DNA of 64,000 bases from Pirellulales bacterium. GTDB taxonomy: Bacteria; Planctomycetota; Planctomycetia; Pirellulales; Lacipirellulaceae. Positions 26,567 through 36,100 of the stretch are shown here, piece by piece. The notes beneath the pieces were generated by a model, which saw only the letters and a list, made by a program, of their open reading frames with translations, was not told the origin of the DNA and made no database searches. Both the position numbers and the translations under genes were made by a program. The stretch is from assembly GCA_022841705.1 (NCBI GenBank), contig JALHQZ010000003.1, positions 124,001 through 188,000 on the forward strand, read 5' to 3'. How positions within the stretch are numbered: the stretch's first letter is position 1; every line of letters starts with the position of its first letter.

Positions 26567-27319
26567 ATGACACGTCCACGCCAACTTACTGCCGCACTCT
26601 TGGGCTCCGCCATACTCGGCGGCACGATCGCCGAGGCGACTATTCCGATCTCGCGACCCGCATCGCCCTCGCCGTGCGCGGCCGATGGCTCGTGTCATCC
26701 ACAACCGACGTGGGGTTGGACCCAACAGCGCTGGCGCCGTTGGCCGGGTGACTACGACACCAGCAAGCCGGCCGAACCCACCGCAGCCGAAGCGGAAGAC
26801 TCCTTACTGAAAGGGATCGACCCGCCAGCGATGGAAGAGGAAGACGCCCAAGCTCCGCCGTCAATCGAGGAGAGCGAAGAGGCGCGAGAGGAAGGCGCCC
26901 CCGATTTGAACTTGCCGCCGCTGCCCGCTCCCGCCGCTCCACCGGCGATGGGCGCACCGGGCATGAATGCGCCGGGACCGGCCGCCCCAGGACTACGCGC
27001 TCCCGGTCAAGCAGCCCCAAACGGAGCGCCCGCCGAGAACGGTGCGCCAGGTTTGCCTTTCCCGCCATTTCGCGGGGTGAACCCACCGGCGCCGGCCCCA
27101 GGAGCCCAGCTGAAGCCACCGGCAAACGCTGTCCCCCGGACCGGCAGCCGGACCTCAGAAGACGCCCCGCCGGCAATGCCGCTCGGATTCACGCAATTGC
27201 AACCGCAAGTCGATCACCGAGTCCAACCGGCGGTTAGCACCGCCCCAGCAGGTGGCGTCGAGCAATCGGTCTATCACGGAGATATCAGCAGCTTGCCGCC
27301 GATCGACGCCCTGCCTTAG
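26567..27319 (+). CDS. Secreted Pro/Ala-rich protein, planctomycete-type, unknown function
   Basis: A 250-residue protein with a signal peptide (AALLGSAILGGTIAEA). It then has a short aromatic/arginine motif, WGWTQQRWRRWPGDYD, of a kind I recognise from many planctomycete exported proteins (aromatic-x-x-x-x-W-R-x-W-P-G). An acidic stretch and a long low-complexity Pro/Ala/Gly region (about 110-200) with GAPG repeats follow. The C-terminus has QPQVDHRVQPAVST. No enzyme fold is visible. The start at 26567 fits the signal. It lies between the export lipoprotein and epsI-like genes. Confidence 0.75.
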   Translation: MTRPRQLTAALLGSAILGGTIAEATIPISRPASPSPCAADGSCHPQPTWGWTQQRWRRWPGDYDTSKPAEPTAAEAEDSLLKGIDPPAMEEEDAQAPPSIEESEEAREEGAPDLNLPPLPAPAAPPAMGAPGMNAPGPAAPGLRAPGQAAPNGAPAENGAPGLPFPPFRGVNPPAPAPGAQLKPPANAVPRTGSRTSEDAPPAMPLGFTQLQPQVDHRVQPAVSTAPAGGVEQSVYHGDISSLPPIDALP

Positions 27320-27352
27320 ACGGCGACTCGTCGGAACACGCCGAACAGCTCC

Positions 27353-27378
27353 CGAGCCCCGAGATTTCTCGGGGCTCG
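27353..27378 (+). terminator. Hairpin after the Pro-rich gene
   Basis: A perfect 11-bp stem, CGAGCCCCGAG/CTCGGGGCTCG, with a 4-base loop, lies 34 bases after the stop of the Pro-rich protein. The following bases (CTTCGTTTCC) give only a weak T-run, so termination may be partial before the EpsI-like gene 145 bases on. Confidence 0.6.
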
Positions 27379-27522
27379 CTTCGTTTCCACTGGACAAAAG
27401 TGGAACTTCCCACCCAGTTTCAGCGTCCTAAGCGCAAGCCGCTTGACCGATCCCCCGTGCGCACCTACCGTTGATTACTGACCAACTCCCGGCACCCCAC
27501 CTGCTGCAGGACTTTACCGACC

Positions 27523-28257
27523 ATGATGCGTTTAATTCCGTTCGCTGTGATTGCCGCACTGTTGGTGGTGGGAACCTACCTGGAAGGGGAATACTCCGAA
27601 CGCTGGACCGGCCGCGGGGCCACCGCCAAACAAATGGCGCCGCTGATCAAACAGCTGCCGATGCGGGTTGGCAACTGGGTTGGCGAGGACCAAGAGGTTG
27701 ACGAACAAACTCAGCGGACGGCCGGCGCCCAAGGGTACGTGTCGCGCGCGTACCGCAACGAGCGGAGCGGGGCGGTGGTCTCGATCTGGCTGATGGTCGG
27801 ACACGTCGGCCACGCCGGTCGGCACCAACCAACCGTGTGTTATCCGGCCCAAGGCTACGACCAGCCGGACTCCGTCGCGCGGCATCAACTTCGGATGCCC
27901 GACCAAGAGCCCGCCAACATGTTCACCACCATTTTTTCCAAGCAATCTCAAAACGCCCGCGTGTTTTGGACGTGGTTCCGCCCCAAAGTTGGCACCAACG
28001 CGCCCGTGCGGTGGGAAGTTCCGACATCGACCGACGAGGGGGGGGCGCTGAGCTACTTCGGTGGCGCCAAGTCGCTGTTCAAACTCTATCTGACCGCCAT
28101 TCCCGACAGCGCCGATGAAAAGGCGGATGAAAGTATCTGCCTTCGCTTCGCGGAAGATTTCCTCCCAGCGCTGAACAAAGTGCTGGCCCCCGCCAACGGT
28201 GACCCGGCGGCGATTGTTGACACGCCGGTGGTGGAAGAGGAAGCAAGCAAGGGTTAG
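27523..28257 (+). CDS. Exosortase-associated EpsI-family protein (DUF3485)
   Basis: A 244-residue protein. A first membrane segment (FAVIAALLVVGTYLE) is followed by the DUF3485 pattern: LPMRVGNWVGEDQEVDEQTQR, GYVSRAYRNERSGAVVSIWLMVG, and a HQPTVCYPAQGY core with the family CYP motif. In exosortase systems EpsI is fused or adjacent to the exosortase and linked to exopolysaccharide. No exosortase gene is in the window. PEP-CTERM substrates occur at 7.5-10.5 kb. It lies downstream of a Wza-like gene, supporting an EPS role. Confidence 0.9.
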   Translation: MMRLIPFAVIAALLVVGTYLEGEYSERWTGRGATAKQMAPLIKQLPMRVGNWVGEDQEVDEQTQRTAGAQGYVSRAYRNERSGAVVSIWLMVGHVGHAGRHQPTVCYPAQGYDQPDSVARHQLRMPDQEPANMFTTIFSKQSQNARVFWTWFRPKVGTNAPVRWEVPTSTDEGGALSYFGGAKSLFKLYLTAIPDSADEKADESICLRFAEDFLPALNKVLAPANGDPAAIVDTPVVEEEASKG

Positions 28258-28279
28258 TTGCAGTTGCGACTCGTGCCCT

Positions 28280-29410
28280 CTAGCTCACCTCCAACATTCG
28301 TTCTAGCGCCACCAGCGACCACCGCGCAGTTTCTTCATCCACCTCAATCGGATTCACCGACGTGCCGGCCGAGAGGTTTTCGAGCGTCCAGCAGAGATGC
28401 GCGAGGTCGATCCGGTACATTGTGGCGCACATACACACCACAGGCGAGAGGAAGTAAATCTCTTGCTCGGGGTGCTGCTGTTTGAGCCGGTTCACCAGGT
28501 GTAGTTCCGTGCCGATGACCCACTTCGTGCCGGGAGGCGCCGATTCTACAGTGCGAATGATCTTGCCGGTCGAGCCCGATTCATCGGCGAGCTCGAACAC
28601 TTCGCGGGGGCATTCGGGGTGGACCAGCACGCGGATGCCAGGGTGCTTCGCGCGGAACATCGCCACGTGTTCGGGTTTGAACATTTGGTGGACACTGCAG
28701 TGGCCCTTCCACAATAGCACCCGACTTTGCTGGAGCGCTGCCGCCGTGTTGCCGCCGAGTTCTGGTGCGAACGGGTCCCACACTGGCATTTGTGCGAGCG
28801 GGATGCCCATCCCGGCGGCCGTGTTGCGGCCCAAGTGCTGATCGGGGAAGAACATCACCTTGTTGGTCCGTGCGAAGGCCCATTCGATGGCGGCCTGCGC
28901 ATTCGAGCTGGTGCATACGATCCCGCCATGTTTGCCGACGAACGCTTTGAGGCTCGCCGCCGAATTGATGTAGGTAACCGGCGTGATGTCGCGGGTGTCG
29001 AGCACTTCGCCAAGTTGATCCCACGCGTCTTCAATCTGGTGAATGCCCGCCATGTCCGCCATGCTGCACCCGGCCGCCATGTCGGGCAGGAAGACGGTCA
29101 CCCGCTCGCCGTTGCGATCGGCCAGCTTTTCTGGACGGTTGGCGAGAATGTCGGCCGTCTCGGCCATGAAGTGGACGCCGCAGAACGCGATGTACCGGCA
29201 GTCTTCGCTATCCGCCGCCAGCTTGCTGAGCTGATAGCTATCGCCGGTGAGATCCGCGAGCGCGATCACTTCATCCTGCTGGTAATGATGCCCCAGGATG
29301 AGCAGCTTGGGGCCCAACTCTGCTCGCACCACGTTGATGCGTGTCGCGAGTTCCTCATTGCTGAGTGATTTATAGGGGGCGAGTGGAGCCGGTGTCGTGG
29401 CGGTGAGCAT
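28280..29410 (-). CDS. nadA: Quinolinate synthase A
   Basis: Condenses iminoaspartate with dihydroxyacetone phosphate to quinolinate in NAD synthesis, using a 4Fe-4S cluster. The 376-residue protein has HHYQQDEVIALAD at 41-53. The likely cluster ligands are Cys115 in AAGCSMAD, Cys238 in GHCSVHQMF and Cys326 or Cys328 in VVCMCATM. HPECPREVFELAD is a further family block. The start at 29410 (MLTATTPAPLAPYKSL) is chosen over the longer open frame. nadB and nadC are not adjacent. Convergent with the EpsI-like gene (22-base gap). Confidence 0.94.
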   Translation of the reverse strand: MLTATTPAPLAPYKSLSNEELATRINVVRAELGPKLLILGHHYQQDEVIALADLTGDSYQLSKLAADSEDCRYIAFCGVHFMAETADILANRPEKLADRNGERVTVFLPDMAAGCSMADMAGIHQIEDAWDQLGEVLDTRDITPVTYINSAASLKAFVGKHGGIVCTSSNAQAAIEWAFARTNKVMFFPDQHLGRNTAAGMGIPLAQMPVWDPFAPELGGNTAAALQQSRVLLWKGHCSVHQMFKPEHVAMFRAKHPGIRVLVHPECPREVFELADESGSTGKIIRTVESAPPGTKWVIGTELHLVNRLKQQHPEQEIYFLSPVVCMCATMYRIDLAHLCWTLENLSAGTSVNPIEVDEETARWSLVALERMLEVS

Positions 29411-29552
29411 GGAAGTTAGATGGTAGGCTAGGTCATAAGCAACGGGGCCCGCGTGACGCGAGAATGCGACCTCACGCCGGCGATAAGACATTCTATCCCA
29501 AAGCGCCGCTAGCACCTACGGCGGGGCGAAGGGGGCAAAGTTTGCGGGCGAG

Positions 29553-30515
29553 ATGGGCCGATACGAAAAGGGGAACGCCGCGCTCGTCACGCGGCCACTG
29601 CTAGCACTCGTCGCCCGCCGCATGTCGCTCACGCCCGAAATCGCCGCCGATGTGGTTACCGCCTGCGAGGCGAACGCCGGCGAGTTGGCGTCGGCCTTGG
29701 GAGGCGTACTCGGCCTCACGGCGACGCTCACGGTTGGCGAACCAGTTGCTTACACTGAGGACCGATTTGCGGCCGCGCCGGGTTTGGTGTTTGTCCTGAA
29801 GTTCGGCGGAACCGCGCTGGCGGCTGTGCTATCGAGCGCCTCGGGAATGGTCCCCGACTGGTGCGCGGCGCCCGATGCTACCGGCACGAGTAAACTGAGC
29901 ACGCTCGCGCAAGAGCTCAGCATGCTAGTGGTCCCCGATGCGCTGCTGGCGGACGATTTTCAGTACGCGCTGCTCGCAGATGTCCAGCGCGGAATCGCCG
30001 CGGGGCAGCCGAGTGAAGGAGCGCTCGTGCTGCCGCTCGCTTTGGCGGGCGATGGCAAGTCGGCCGAACTGAGTTTGGTGTGGCCGCTGGGGAATGCGGA
30101 GAGCTTGCTCACGTCGCCACCTTTTGCCGGCGCTACGCCGCCATCAACCGTCCCCCCAGCCCCCGCAACCCCCTCAGCCGGAGCGCCGGGCGCCACATCG
30201 TCCGCGCCGCCGCGGCGAAGAGTGCAAGATTTCTGTGATTTGCCTGCCTACTCGCGGAGCCTCTTGAAAGTTACGGTGCCGATCACGGTTTGCCTAGCGA
30301 CCAAGAAACAAGCGATTAGCGAGATCGTCGCGCTTGGCCCCGGTTCGATCATCATGTTCGACAAAGCGTGCGATGCGCCCCTGGAACTGACCATCGCCGA
30401 GCACCCCATCGCGATCGGCGAAGCGGTAAAGGTGGGAGAAAAATTCGGGCTCGAAATCACCCAGATGATTCTGCCCGGGGAACGCTTCCGGCCGGTGCAG
30501 CGGAAGGCTGGGTAG
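29553..30515 (+). CDS. FliN/FliY-type flagellar motor switch protein with N-terminal extension
   Basis: A 320-residue protein. The last 85 or so residues form a SpoA domain (YSRSLLKVTVPITVCLATKKQAISEIVALGPGSIIMFDKACDAPLELTI, then HPIAIGEAVKVGEKFGLEI), the fold of FliN that builds the base of the C-ring. About 190 residues before it, after an Ala/Pro linker, form a globular domain reminiscent of FliY/FliM middle domains (VVPDALLADDFQYALLADVQRG). E. coli FliN is much shorter (~137). Flagellar partner fliM is 11 kb away; the usual flagellar operon is not here. Confidence 0.82.
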   Translation: MGRYEKGNAALVTRPLLALVARRMSLTPEIAADVVTACEANAGELASALGGVLGLTATLTVGEPVAYTEDRFAAAPGLVFVLKFGGTALAAVLSSASGMVPDWCAAPDATGTSKLSTLAQELSMLVVPDALLADDFQYALLADVQRGIAAGQPSEGALVLPLALAGDGKSAELSLVWPLGNAESLLTSPPFAGATPPSTVPPAPATPSAGAPGATSSAPPRRRVQDFCDLPAYSRSLLKVTVPITVCLATKKQAISEIVALGPGSIIMFDKACDAPLELTIAEHPIAIGEAVKVGEKFGLEITQMILPGERFRPVQRKAG

Positions 30516-30562
30516 GGGATTGCGAAGTCCCTCCGGACCGCGGTTGAGAGTAGAATGGAGAA

Positions 30563-31084
30563 ATGGCATTCTCTCCCGATTCACTTCACGACTCTGACGA
30601 CCAAAAGTCGGAGTATGATTTCGCCAAGATGCCCAATGCGGTGCGAGGCAAGTACGCTATTCGCGGCGTGACCTCGACTCTGCCGAAGCCACTTGCCCCC
30701 TCACGCCCACTGTTACCGCTATGGGCAGGGGCGCTCGTGATCTACTGGCTGGCGATGTTCATCGGCACGCATATTCCGCTCAGCGTGCCGACGGTCGGCG
30801 GCAAGCCGGTCGACAAGTACCTCCACTTCGCCGCGTACTTTGGGCTCACCGCGCTGCTGATCGGCGTCTTCCGCTGCTTGCGGGTGCGGCTGCGGTGGAA
30901 GCACTTCTTTATCGCGCTTGCCCTGCTGGTGGCCTACGCGGCGCTGGACGAATGGCTCCAGAAGTTCGTGAACCGCAGTTGCGATGCAGAAGACTTTATG
31001 GCGGATTCGGCAGGGGTGCTCAGTGCGCTGGGGCTCTACATCATCACGCACCGCGGATCAGCCGAGCAGAGCGTGGCTCAGTAA
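30563..31084 (+). CDS. VanZ-like membrane protein with N-terminal antitoxin-like motif
   Basis: A 173-residue protein. The C-terminal 110 residues look like VanZ (PF04892): a first helix [40 protein letters not shown], and [36 protein letters not shown], with the family DK...H and DE...(R)..D..D residues. The cytoplasmic N-terminus contains [20 protein letters not shown], like the EYDF...VRGKYxxR motif of small antitoxin-type proteins. This is a fusion or a remnant. Its end overlaps the convergent decarboxylase gene by 7 bases. Role unknown; VanZ confers teicoplanin resistance in one known case. Confidence 0.8.
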   Translation: MAFSPDSLHDSDDQKSEYDFAKMPNAVRGKYAIRGVTSTLPKPLAPSRPLLPLWAGALVIYWLAMFIGTHIPLSVPTVGGKPVDKYLHFAAYFGLTALLIGVFRCLRVRLRWKHFFIALALLVAYAALDEWLQKFVNRSCDAEDFMADSAGVLSALGLYIITHRGSAEQSVAQ

Positions 31085-32052
31085 TTCGGCGTTGGCGCCC
31101 GAAACTCATCGAGCTTCACGTTCTTGAACCACTCGATGGTCCGCTTGAGCCCCTCGGTAAGTGGCATCTTGGGTTCCCAACCAAGTTTTGCTTTGGCGAG
31201 GGTAATGTCGGGCCGGCGGCGTGTGGGGTCGTCGGCGGGTAAATCTTTGTAAATGATTTTGCTTTTCGAGCCGGTTTGCTCGATCACCATTTTGGCGAGC
31301 TCGAGAATGGTGAACTCGCCGGGGTTGCCGATGTTCACGGGGCCGACAAACTCGTCGGGGCCGTTCATCATGCGGATCATGCCTTCCACCAAATCATCCC
31401 GGTAGCAGAAGCTGCGGGTTTGATCGCCTGCGCCGAACACGGTGATGTCTTCGCCATGCAGCGCTTGCCGGATAAAGTTCGACACCACCCGACCATCAAA
31501 CGGGTGCATCCCCGGGCCATAGGTATTGAAAATGCGCACGATTCGCACGTTAACCTTGTTGTGCCGATGGTAGTCCATAAACAGCGTTTCAGCGGCGCGC
31601 TTGCCTTCGTCATAACAGGCGCGGATGCCGATGGGGTTCACCGAGCCGCGGTAGCTTTCGGTCTGCGGGTGAATCTCGGGGTCACCGTAGACTTCGCTGG
31701 TGGAAGCTTGCAGGATTTTCGCCCGGCAGCGTTTGGCCATACCCAAGAGGTTGATCGCCCCCATGACGCTGGTCTTCATCGTCTTGATGGGGTTGTACTG
31801 GTAGTGGCCTGGCGCGGCGGGGCAGGCGAGGTTGTAAATCTCGTCCACTTCCAGCCAGAGCGGGTGCGTGATGTCGTGCCGGATCAGTTCGAAGTTGGGC
31901 CGATTGAGGAGGTGCGAAACATTCGTCTTTTGGCTGGTGAAGAAATTGTCGACGCAAATCACATCGTGCTTCTCCGCGACCAGTCGTTCGCAAAGATGAG
32001 AGCCGAGAAACCCGGCGCCGCCGGTGACGAGAACACGCTTAATTTGGGACAT
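31078..32052 (-). CDS. UDP-glucuronate decarboxylase-like SDR (UDP-xylose synthase type)
   Basis: A 324-residue extended short-chain dehydrogenase. The NAD motif is [11 protein letters not shown] (GxxGxxG at 11-17) and the catalytic pair is Tyr147-x3-Lys151 in [11 protein letters not shown]. The blocks [61 protein letters not shown] and [14 protein letters not shown] are those of UXS1, which turns UDP-glucuronate into UDP-xylose. The sugar product would feed polysaccharide synthesis. Convergent overlap with the VanZ-like gene. The downstream 3' side has the hairpin CTAGAGG/CCTCTAG at 32073-32105 in its 5' flank. Confidence 0.9.
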   Translation of the reverse strand: MSQIKRVLVTGGAGFLGSHLCERLVAEKHDVICVDNFFTSQKTNVSHLLNRPNFELIRHDITHPLWLEVDEIYNLACPAAPGHYQYNPIKTMKTSVMGAINLLGMAKRCRAKILQASTSEVYGDPEIHPQTESYRGSVNPIGIRACYDEGKRAAETLFMDYHRHNKVNVRIVRIFNTYGPGMHPFDGRVVSNFIRQALHGEDITVFGAGDQTRSFCYRDDLVEGMIRMMNGPDEFVGPVNIGNPGEFTILELAKMVIEQTGSKSKIIYKDLPADDPTRRRPDITLAKAKLGWEPKMPLTEGLKRTIEWFKNVKLDEFRAPTPNY

Positions 32053-32140
32053 GACGGCTAGGCAGGCGGGGGCTAGAGGCGGGGCTTAACGGGCGAGTCC
32101 TCTAGTTTGCACGGCGAAAGCCCCGAATGCAACGCCAGCT

Positions 32141-32989
32141 TTACCGCTGTGTTACGGGAAGTTCGAGTTCCCAGTACTGCTCTCCGTCCGGAATCATCGG
32201 GCTGTTGTAGCCCATGATTCGCCATGGACCGGCCGGTTTAAAGGTTGAACCAACGGGGTTCGATGCGAGCCATTCCTCAATCAACTTCTTGGCCCGCTGC
32301 CGGATGGCCTTGTCATCGCCTCCGCGCAGGCCAATGCTGATGGTGGTCATCGGCGGGATATCGCGCACTTCGACCAGCGCTTTCTTACCAACTTTGCCCC
32401 AGTCGGGTTGGCCGTACAAGAAGGCCATCTGGACTTGATCCGCGCCCTCTTCATCGAGCGTCATCTCGACGGGGGCAGTCATCGCAATCTTGTTGGTTTT
32501 GATGTGGGTGAAAAGGGTCCAGAATGCGGTATTCTCACCACGCCCGGCTGGCGCGGCCGCTAAGCGGTAAGCTGGGTACTCTTTGATGCGAACCTCTCCC
32601 ACCGGGGTCGGTTCGGGAAAGCCCTGGGGCAAGTCAGCCTCCTTCACCAGTTTGAAGCGCAGGATGGCAATCGCCTCCTCCAGCGCGGGCCGTAGCAGCT
32701 TTGCGGCCGCTTCATCAGAAGCGAGTGCAGCAGCAGTCGTTGCTTCTCCAAAAGATTGCGTGATCCAAAGATTGTCAAGCAGTTCCGGCTGCGCCTGATT
32801 GAGCGCCGCGGAGTACGCCAAGCGAAGTTCGCTGGCGGAGCCTTTCGTCGCCAGCGCTTTCTCAAGCGATTTAGCAATGGCCGCCGATTGATTCGTGGGA
32901 GCTTGAGGGGGTTGCGGGGCAGCCCAAGCCACAGCGACGAGCACGACCCCGGAAACGATGCTCAGCATGCAGACGTTTGAGAAAGTCAT
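32141..32989 (-). CDS. SOUL-family heme-binding-like protein, exported
   Basis: A 282-residue protein with a signal peptide (MLSIVSGVVLVAVAWA), a predicted helical linker of about 100 residues (about 25-120), and a SOUL domain: VGEVRIKEYPAYRLAA, then NTAFWTLFTHIKTNKIAMTAPVEMTL, VQMAFLYGQPDWG, VEVRDIPPMTTISIGLRGG and GSTFKPAGPWRIMGYNSPM. SOUL proteins bind heme or hydrophobic ligands. The start at 32989 is preferred over an upstream start because it begins the signal peptide. Divergently placed upstream genes are absent; it follows the S8 protease terminator region. Confidence 0.87.
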   Translation of the reverse strand: MTFSNVCMLSIVSGVVLVAVAWAAPQPPQAPTNQSAAIAKSLEKALATKGSASELRLAYSAALNQAQPELLDNLWITQSFGEATTAAALASDEAAAKLLRPALEEAIAILRFKLVKEADLPQGFPEPTPVGEVRIKEYPAYRLAAAPAGRGENTAFWTLFTHIKTNKIAMTAPVEMTLDEEGADQVQMAFLYGQPDWGKVGKKALVEVRDIPPMTTISIGLRGGDDKAIRQRAKKLIEEWLASNPVGSTFKPAGPWRIMGYNSPMIPDGEQYWELELPVTQR

Positions 32990-33053
32990 CTCGCTAAATC
33001 CCCCTGTTTGCGGCACATTGACTCATCTTAAAGAAGATTGTAGGCGGCGCAAC

Positions 33054-33092
33054 AAAAATGCCCAACCAAGCGGAAAACCACTTGGCTGGGCA
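33054..33092 (-). terminator. Terminator of the S8 protease gene
   Basis: On the minus strand a 15-bp stem with one wobble, TGCCCAGCCAAGTGG/CCGCTTGGTTGGGCA (33092-33078 and 33073-33059), has loop TTTT and is followed by five T residues. It lies 25 bases after the protease stop. The flank CAACAAAAATGCC is shared with the terminator at 7496-7525. Confidence 0.9.
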
Positions 33093-33116
33093 TTCGAATG
33101 GAAACGGGATACGTCG

Positions 33117-36100
33117 TTAGAACGCCAGCAGCACCGGAGCTTCAAGCGCTAGAACCAACGCTTCGTCATCCGCCGAGTCATCGCCATCAAGGTAGAACTC
33201 TTCCTCAACATCGTCGGCTTCGCTGACGGCGTCTTCTTCGAGCAACTGCAGCAAAGCTTCGTCCGCTAGCGAGCCCGCATCCGCTGGAATGCTCGTGGTT
33301 GCAGCCGCGTCGGCTGTCACCACGTTTGCTCCAGCAAGAGTCCAGCCCACCAGACCGCTGTAATCGATGCCCGTCGCGGAGACGACCGAACTAGCGGCGG
33401 CGACGGACGCCGTGCTCGACGAGGCGGGCACCGCGAACGCCCCTTTGTTGTCGCGCCAGATAGCGTAGTCGGCCGCGTCGACTTCGCCATTGCCGTTGCC
33501 GTCAGCAGGTAGATTCGCGCCAACTTGGCCGAAGCTATTACGCCAGACGGTGTGGTCAACATTATTGACGAACCCGTTACGATCGTAGTCGCCTGGCAAA
33601 AAGCCGCTGGTTGGAATGCCAACGACACCCGTGGCAAACAGGTAGTCTTCGACTTCTCCGGCGATCGCGCCGCCAGTCGATGAGACACCGGAACTTCCCC
33701 ACCGGAAGCGGGCACCAATTCCCCCCGCCGTGGAACTATTGCTCGGCACTGCAAACGAGAGATTGTAAGTTCCAGGATTGAGATCGACATCGTCGAAGAT
33801 CTGTTCGCCGGCGTCTTCCCAATCGCCATCGCGATTGAAGTCCAACCAGGCGTTGAGACTTCCCCCAACACCAGCCACTTTAACTGTGACAAGCTGGGTC
33901 TCGCCCGGGACGATCACACCATCCCCCAGCAAAGTAACGCCATCCTCATCAGCGCCGACGACATTGTCACCCGTGGCGTCCGCCGTCGGCTGGCCATTGA
34001 CTTCGCCGTCAACCGTGTTGCCTAGGAAAATGCCCGGCACGACCGTATGCCACGCGCCTCCTTGAGCGAGTGTTGTGGGATACGGCACGGGAATGCCGGC
34101 CACTTGGCCCAAGTCGCCAAAGTCGCGGGTTGCTTGGTTCTGTAAGCCGAACTGCAAACCGGTGACCGTTGCGCCCGACGGGAGGGCAATCGCGATTGAT
34201 CCATTTGCGGCGGGCGCTGTTTGGATGTACGGCGAGACAACTTCCACCCGAACGTTGTACGCTCCGGGGGCGATGGCCGAGAACCCAAACGCGCCACTTG
34301 CACTGGTCACGTCGATCGGCTCGCCCATAGTTAGGAGGCCGTCATTATTGAGATCCAACCACACGCGCTGTCCCGCGATGCCAACTTCGGTGGGACCGCG
34401 GCTGCCGTTGCCATCGACATCGGAATACACGGCGCCAAGGATGAACCCAGGCGTACTCGTCCCGCCGTCGCCAGCTCCCGACCCGACCGGAGGCTTCAGT
34501 AGGAAGTCCTGCGTCAGCACATCGCCATTTTGCAGGTAAGCTTCAGCCGTTCCCGTCGAGGGTGTGATGAACGTCCAACCTGCGGGGGGCGCGACGACCA
34601 CTTGCACCCGCCGGGCCGTTTGAGTTGGGATGTCGAACTTGTAAATGTAATCGACCACCCCGGGTGTGGAGGGATCGTCGAACGTTTGCTGCGCTATATC
34701 GTTGCCATCGTAGACGCCGTTCAGATTCTCATCGTAGAAGACGGTGACGTCTTTCTGCGCCTCGTCATCGCCGTTAACGATGCCATCGCCATTCAAATCG
34801 CTAATAACCTGCCCCTTGACCGTGACCGCTTGGTCGGGAATGTCGCCCGGGGAAAACAGGAAATTATTCCCTTTGTACTCGCTGATGTCGTCGCCTGCGG
34901 CAACCACAATCGTGTACGATAGCGCTACCGGCTGGTTATTCGAAGGCGTGGCGTTTTGCACCAGGGTTCGGCCCAGCGGGTCGACCGCAGTGACGGTGTA
35001 TGTGCCATCCGGCACATCGAAGTAGTAGTTGCCGTCGGCGCCCGTAACGAACCGGAACTGCCGGCCATCTTCCTGCCGGGTGGCGATGACGGTGATGTTC
35101 TTACCGAACGACTCTTGCGTGGTGTCCACGCTGCGCACCTGCGTGGGCGACATCGCGATGGGGTCATCCTCGCCATCCATTTCAACGTAGCGCAAGAAGT
35201 TGAACTCGTTGTTGTCCCGAACGCCGGCACCTTCGGTAGCGCCTCGCGCGCCGTCGTCGATCCCAACCTTGCCGATGATCCGCTCGCCGGGAATCGCGGT
35301 TCCGTGGACAATCACTTCGAAGGCGGCGAAGTTGACCTCTTCCGAACTCCAATTCTCGAAACTCAGCTTCCAGCCATCGTTGCCGTACAAACTGGTGCCA
35401 CTGGAGACATCGATTGTTTCCAGATCAAGGCCGGAGGGACGGAAGATTTCGCCCCAGTGACGGTTGGTAGCGAACGACCAGGTTTGGCCCGCGCCAACCG
35501 CATCGGGGGGATTGTTCAGAAGTCCTGGGTGTGGTTCGGTGCCAGTATAGCCAAGTCCACCATACTGCCGCACGAAGGATTGATCACCCGGTTGGGACCA
35601 AAAGGGCGCCAGTTGGGTCTGGGTGCCATCGGGAGAAACGACCGACATTCGCAGGTTGTCGATATCGCCGCTACTGACCGTCAGCTTGACCTCAATCCAC
35701 TCGACCGAAAGCTGCTCGGTCGAGACGTTCATAGTAATCGGGATGAAGGGGCTCCCACGATCTGGTTCCGGGGGATCGTCACCGGAGAAGGGACCGCCCA
35801 TCCCCATGTCATCGGGGGGATCGGCGTAGAACTCTTCCCAATAACTCTCATTCATGTCCAGCACGCTAATCGCTCCCGGCACGATGAGCCGGCCCGCATC
35901 ATCGCCGGTGGTGATTCGCGGTTGTACTCGGAACGAGCCATTTTGGAAGGTGCTGACACTCACTTCGGGCGCAACGTTCGTCCATTGTTCGGCCAGTTGC
36001 ACCGCCAACTCGGCGTCGATCGTGCCGTGGGCGTAGCCGTACATTTCGCCGTAACGGCCATAACCTTCGCTCACTGTGTATCCGGCGCCATTTTCAAAGA

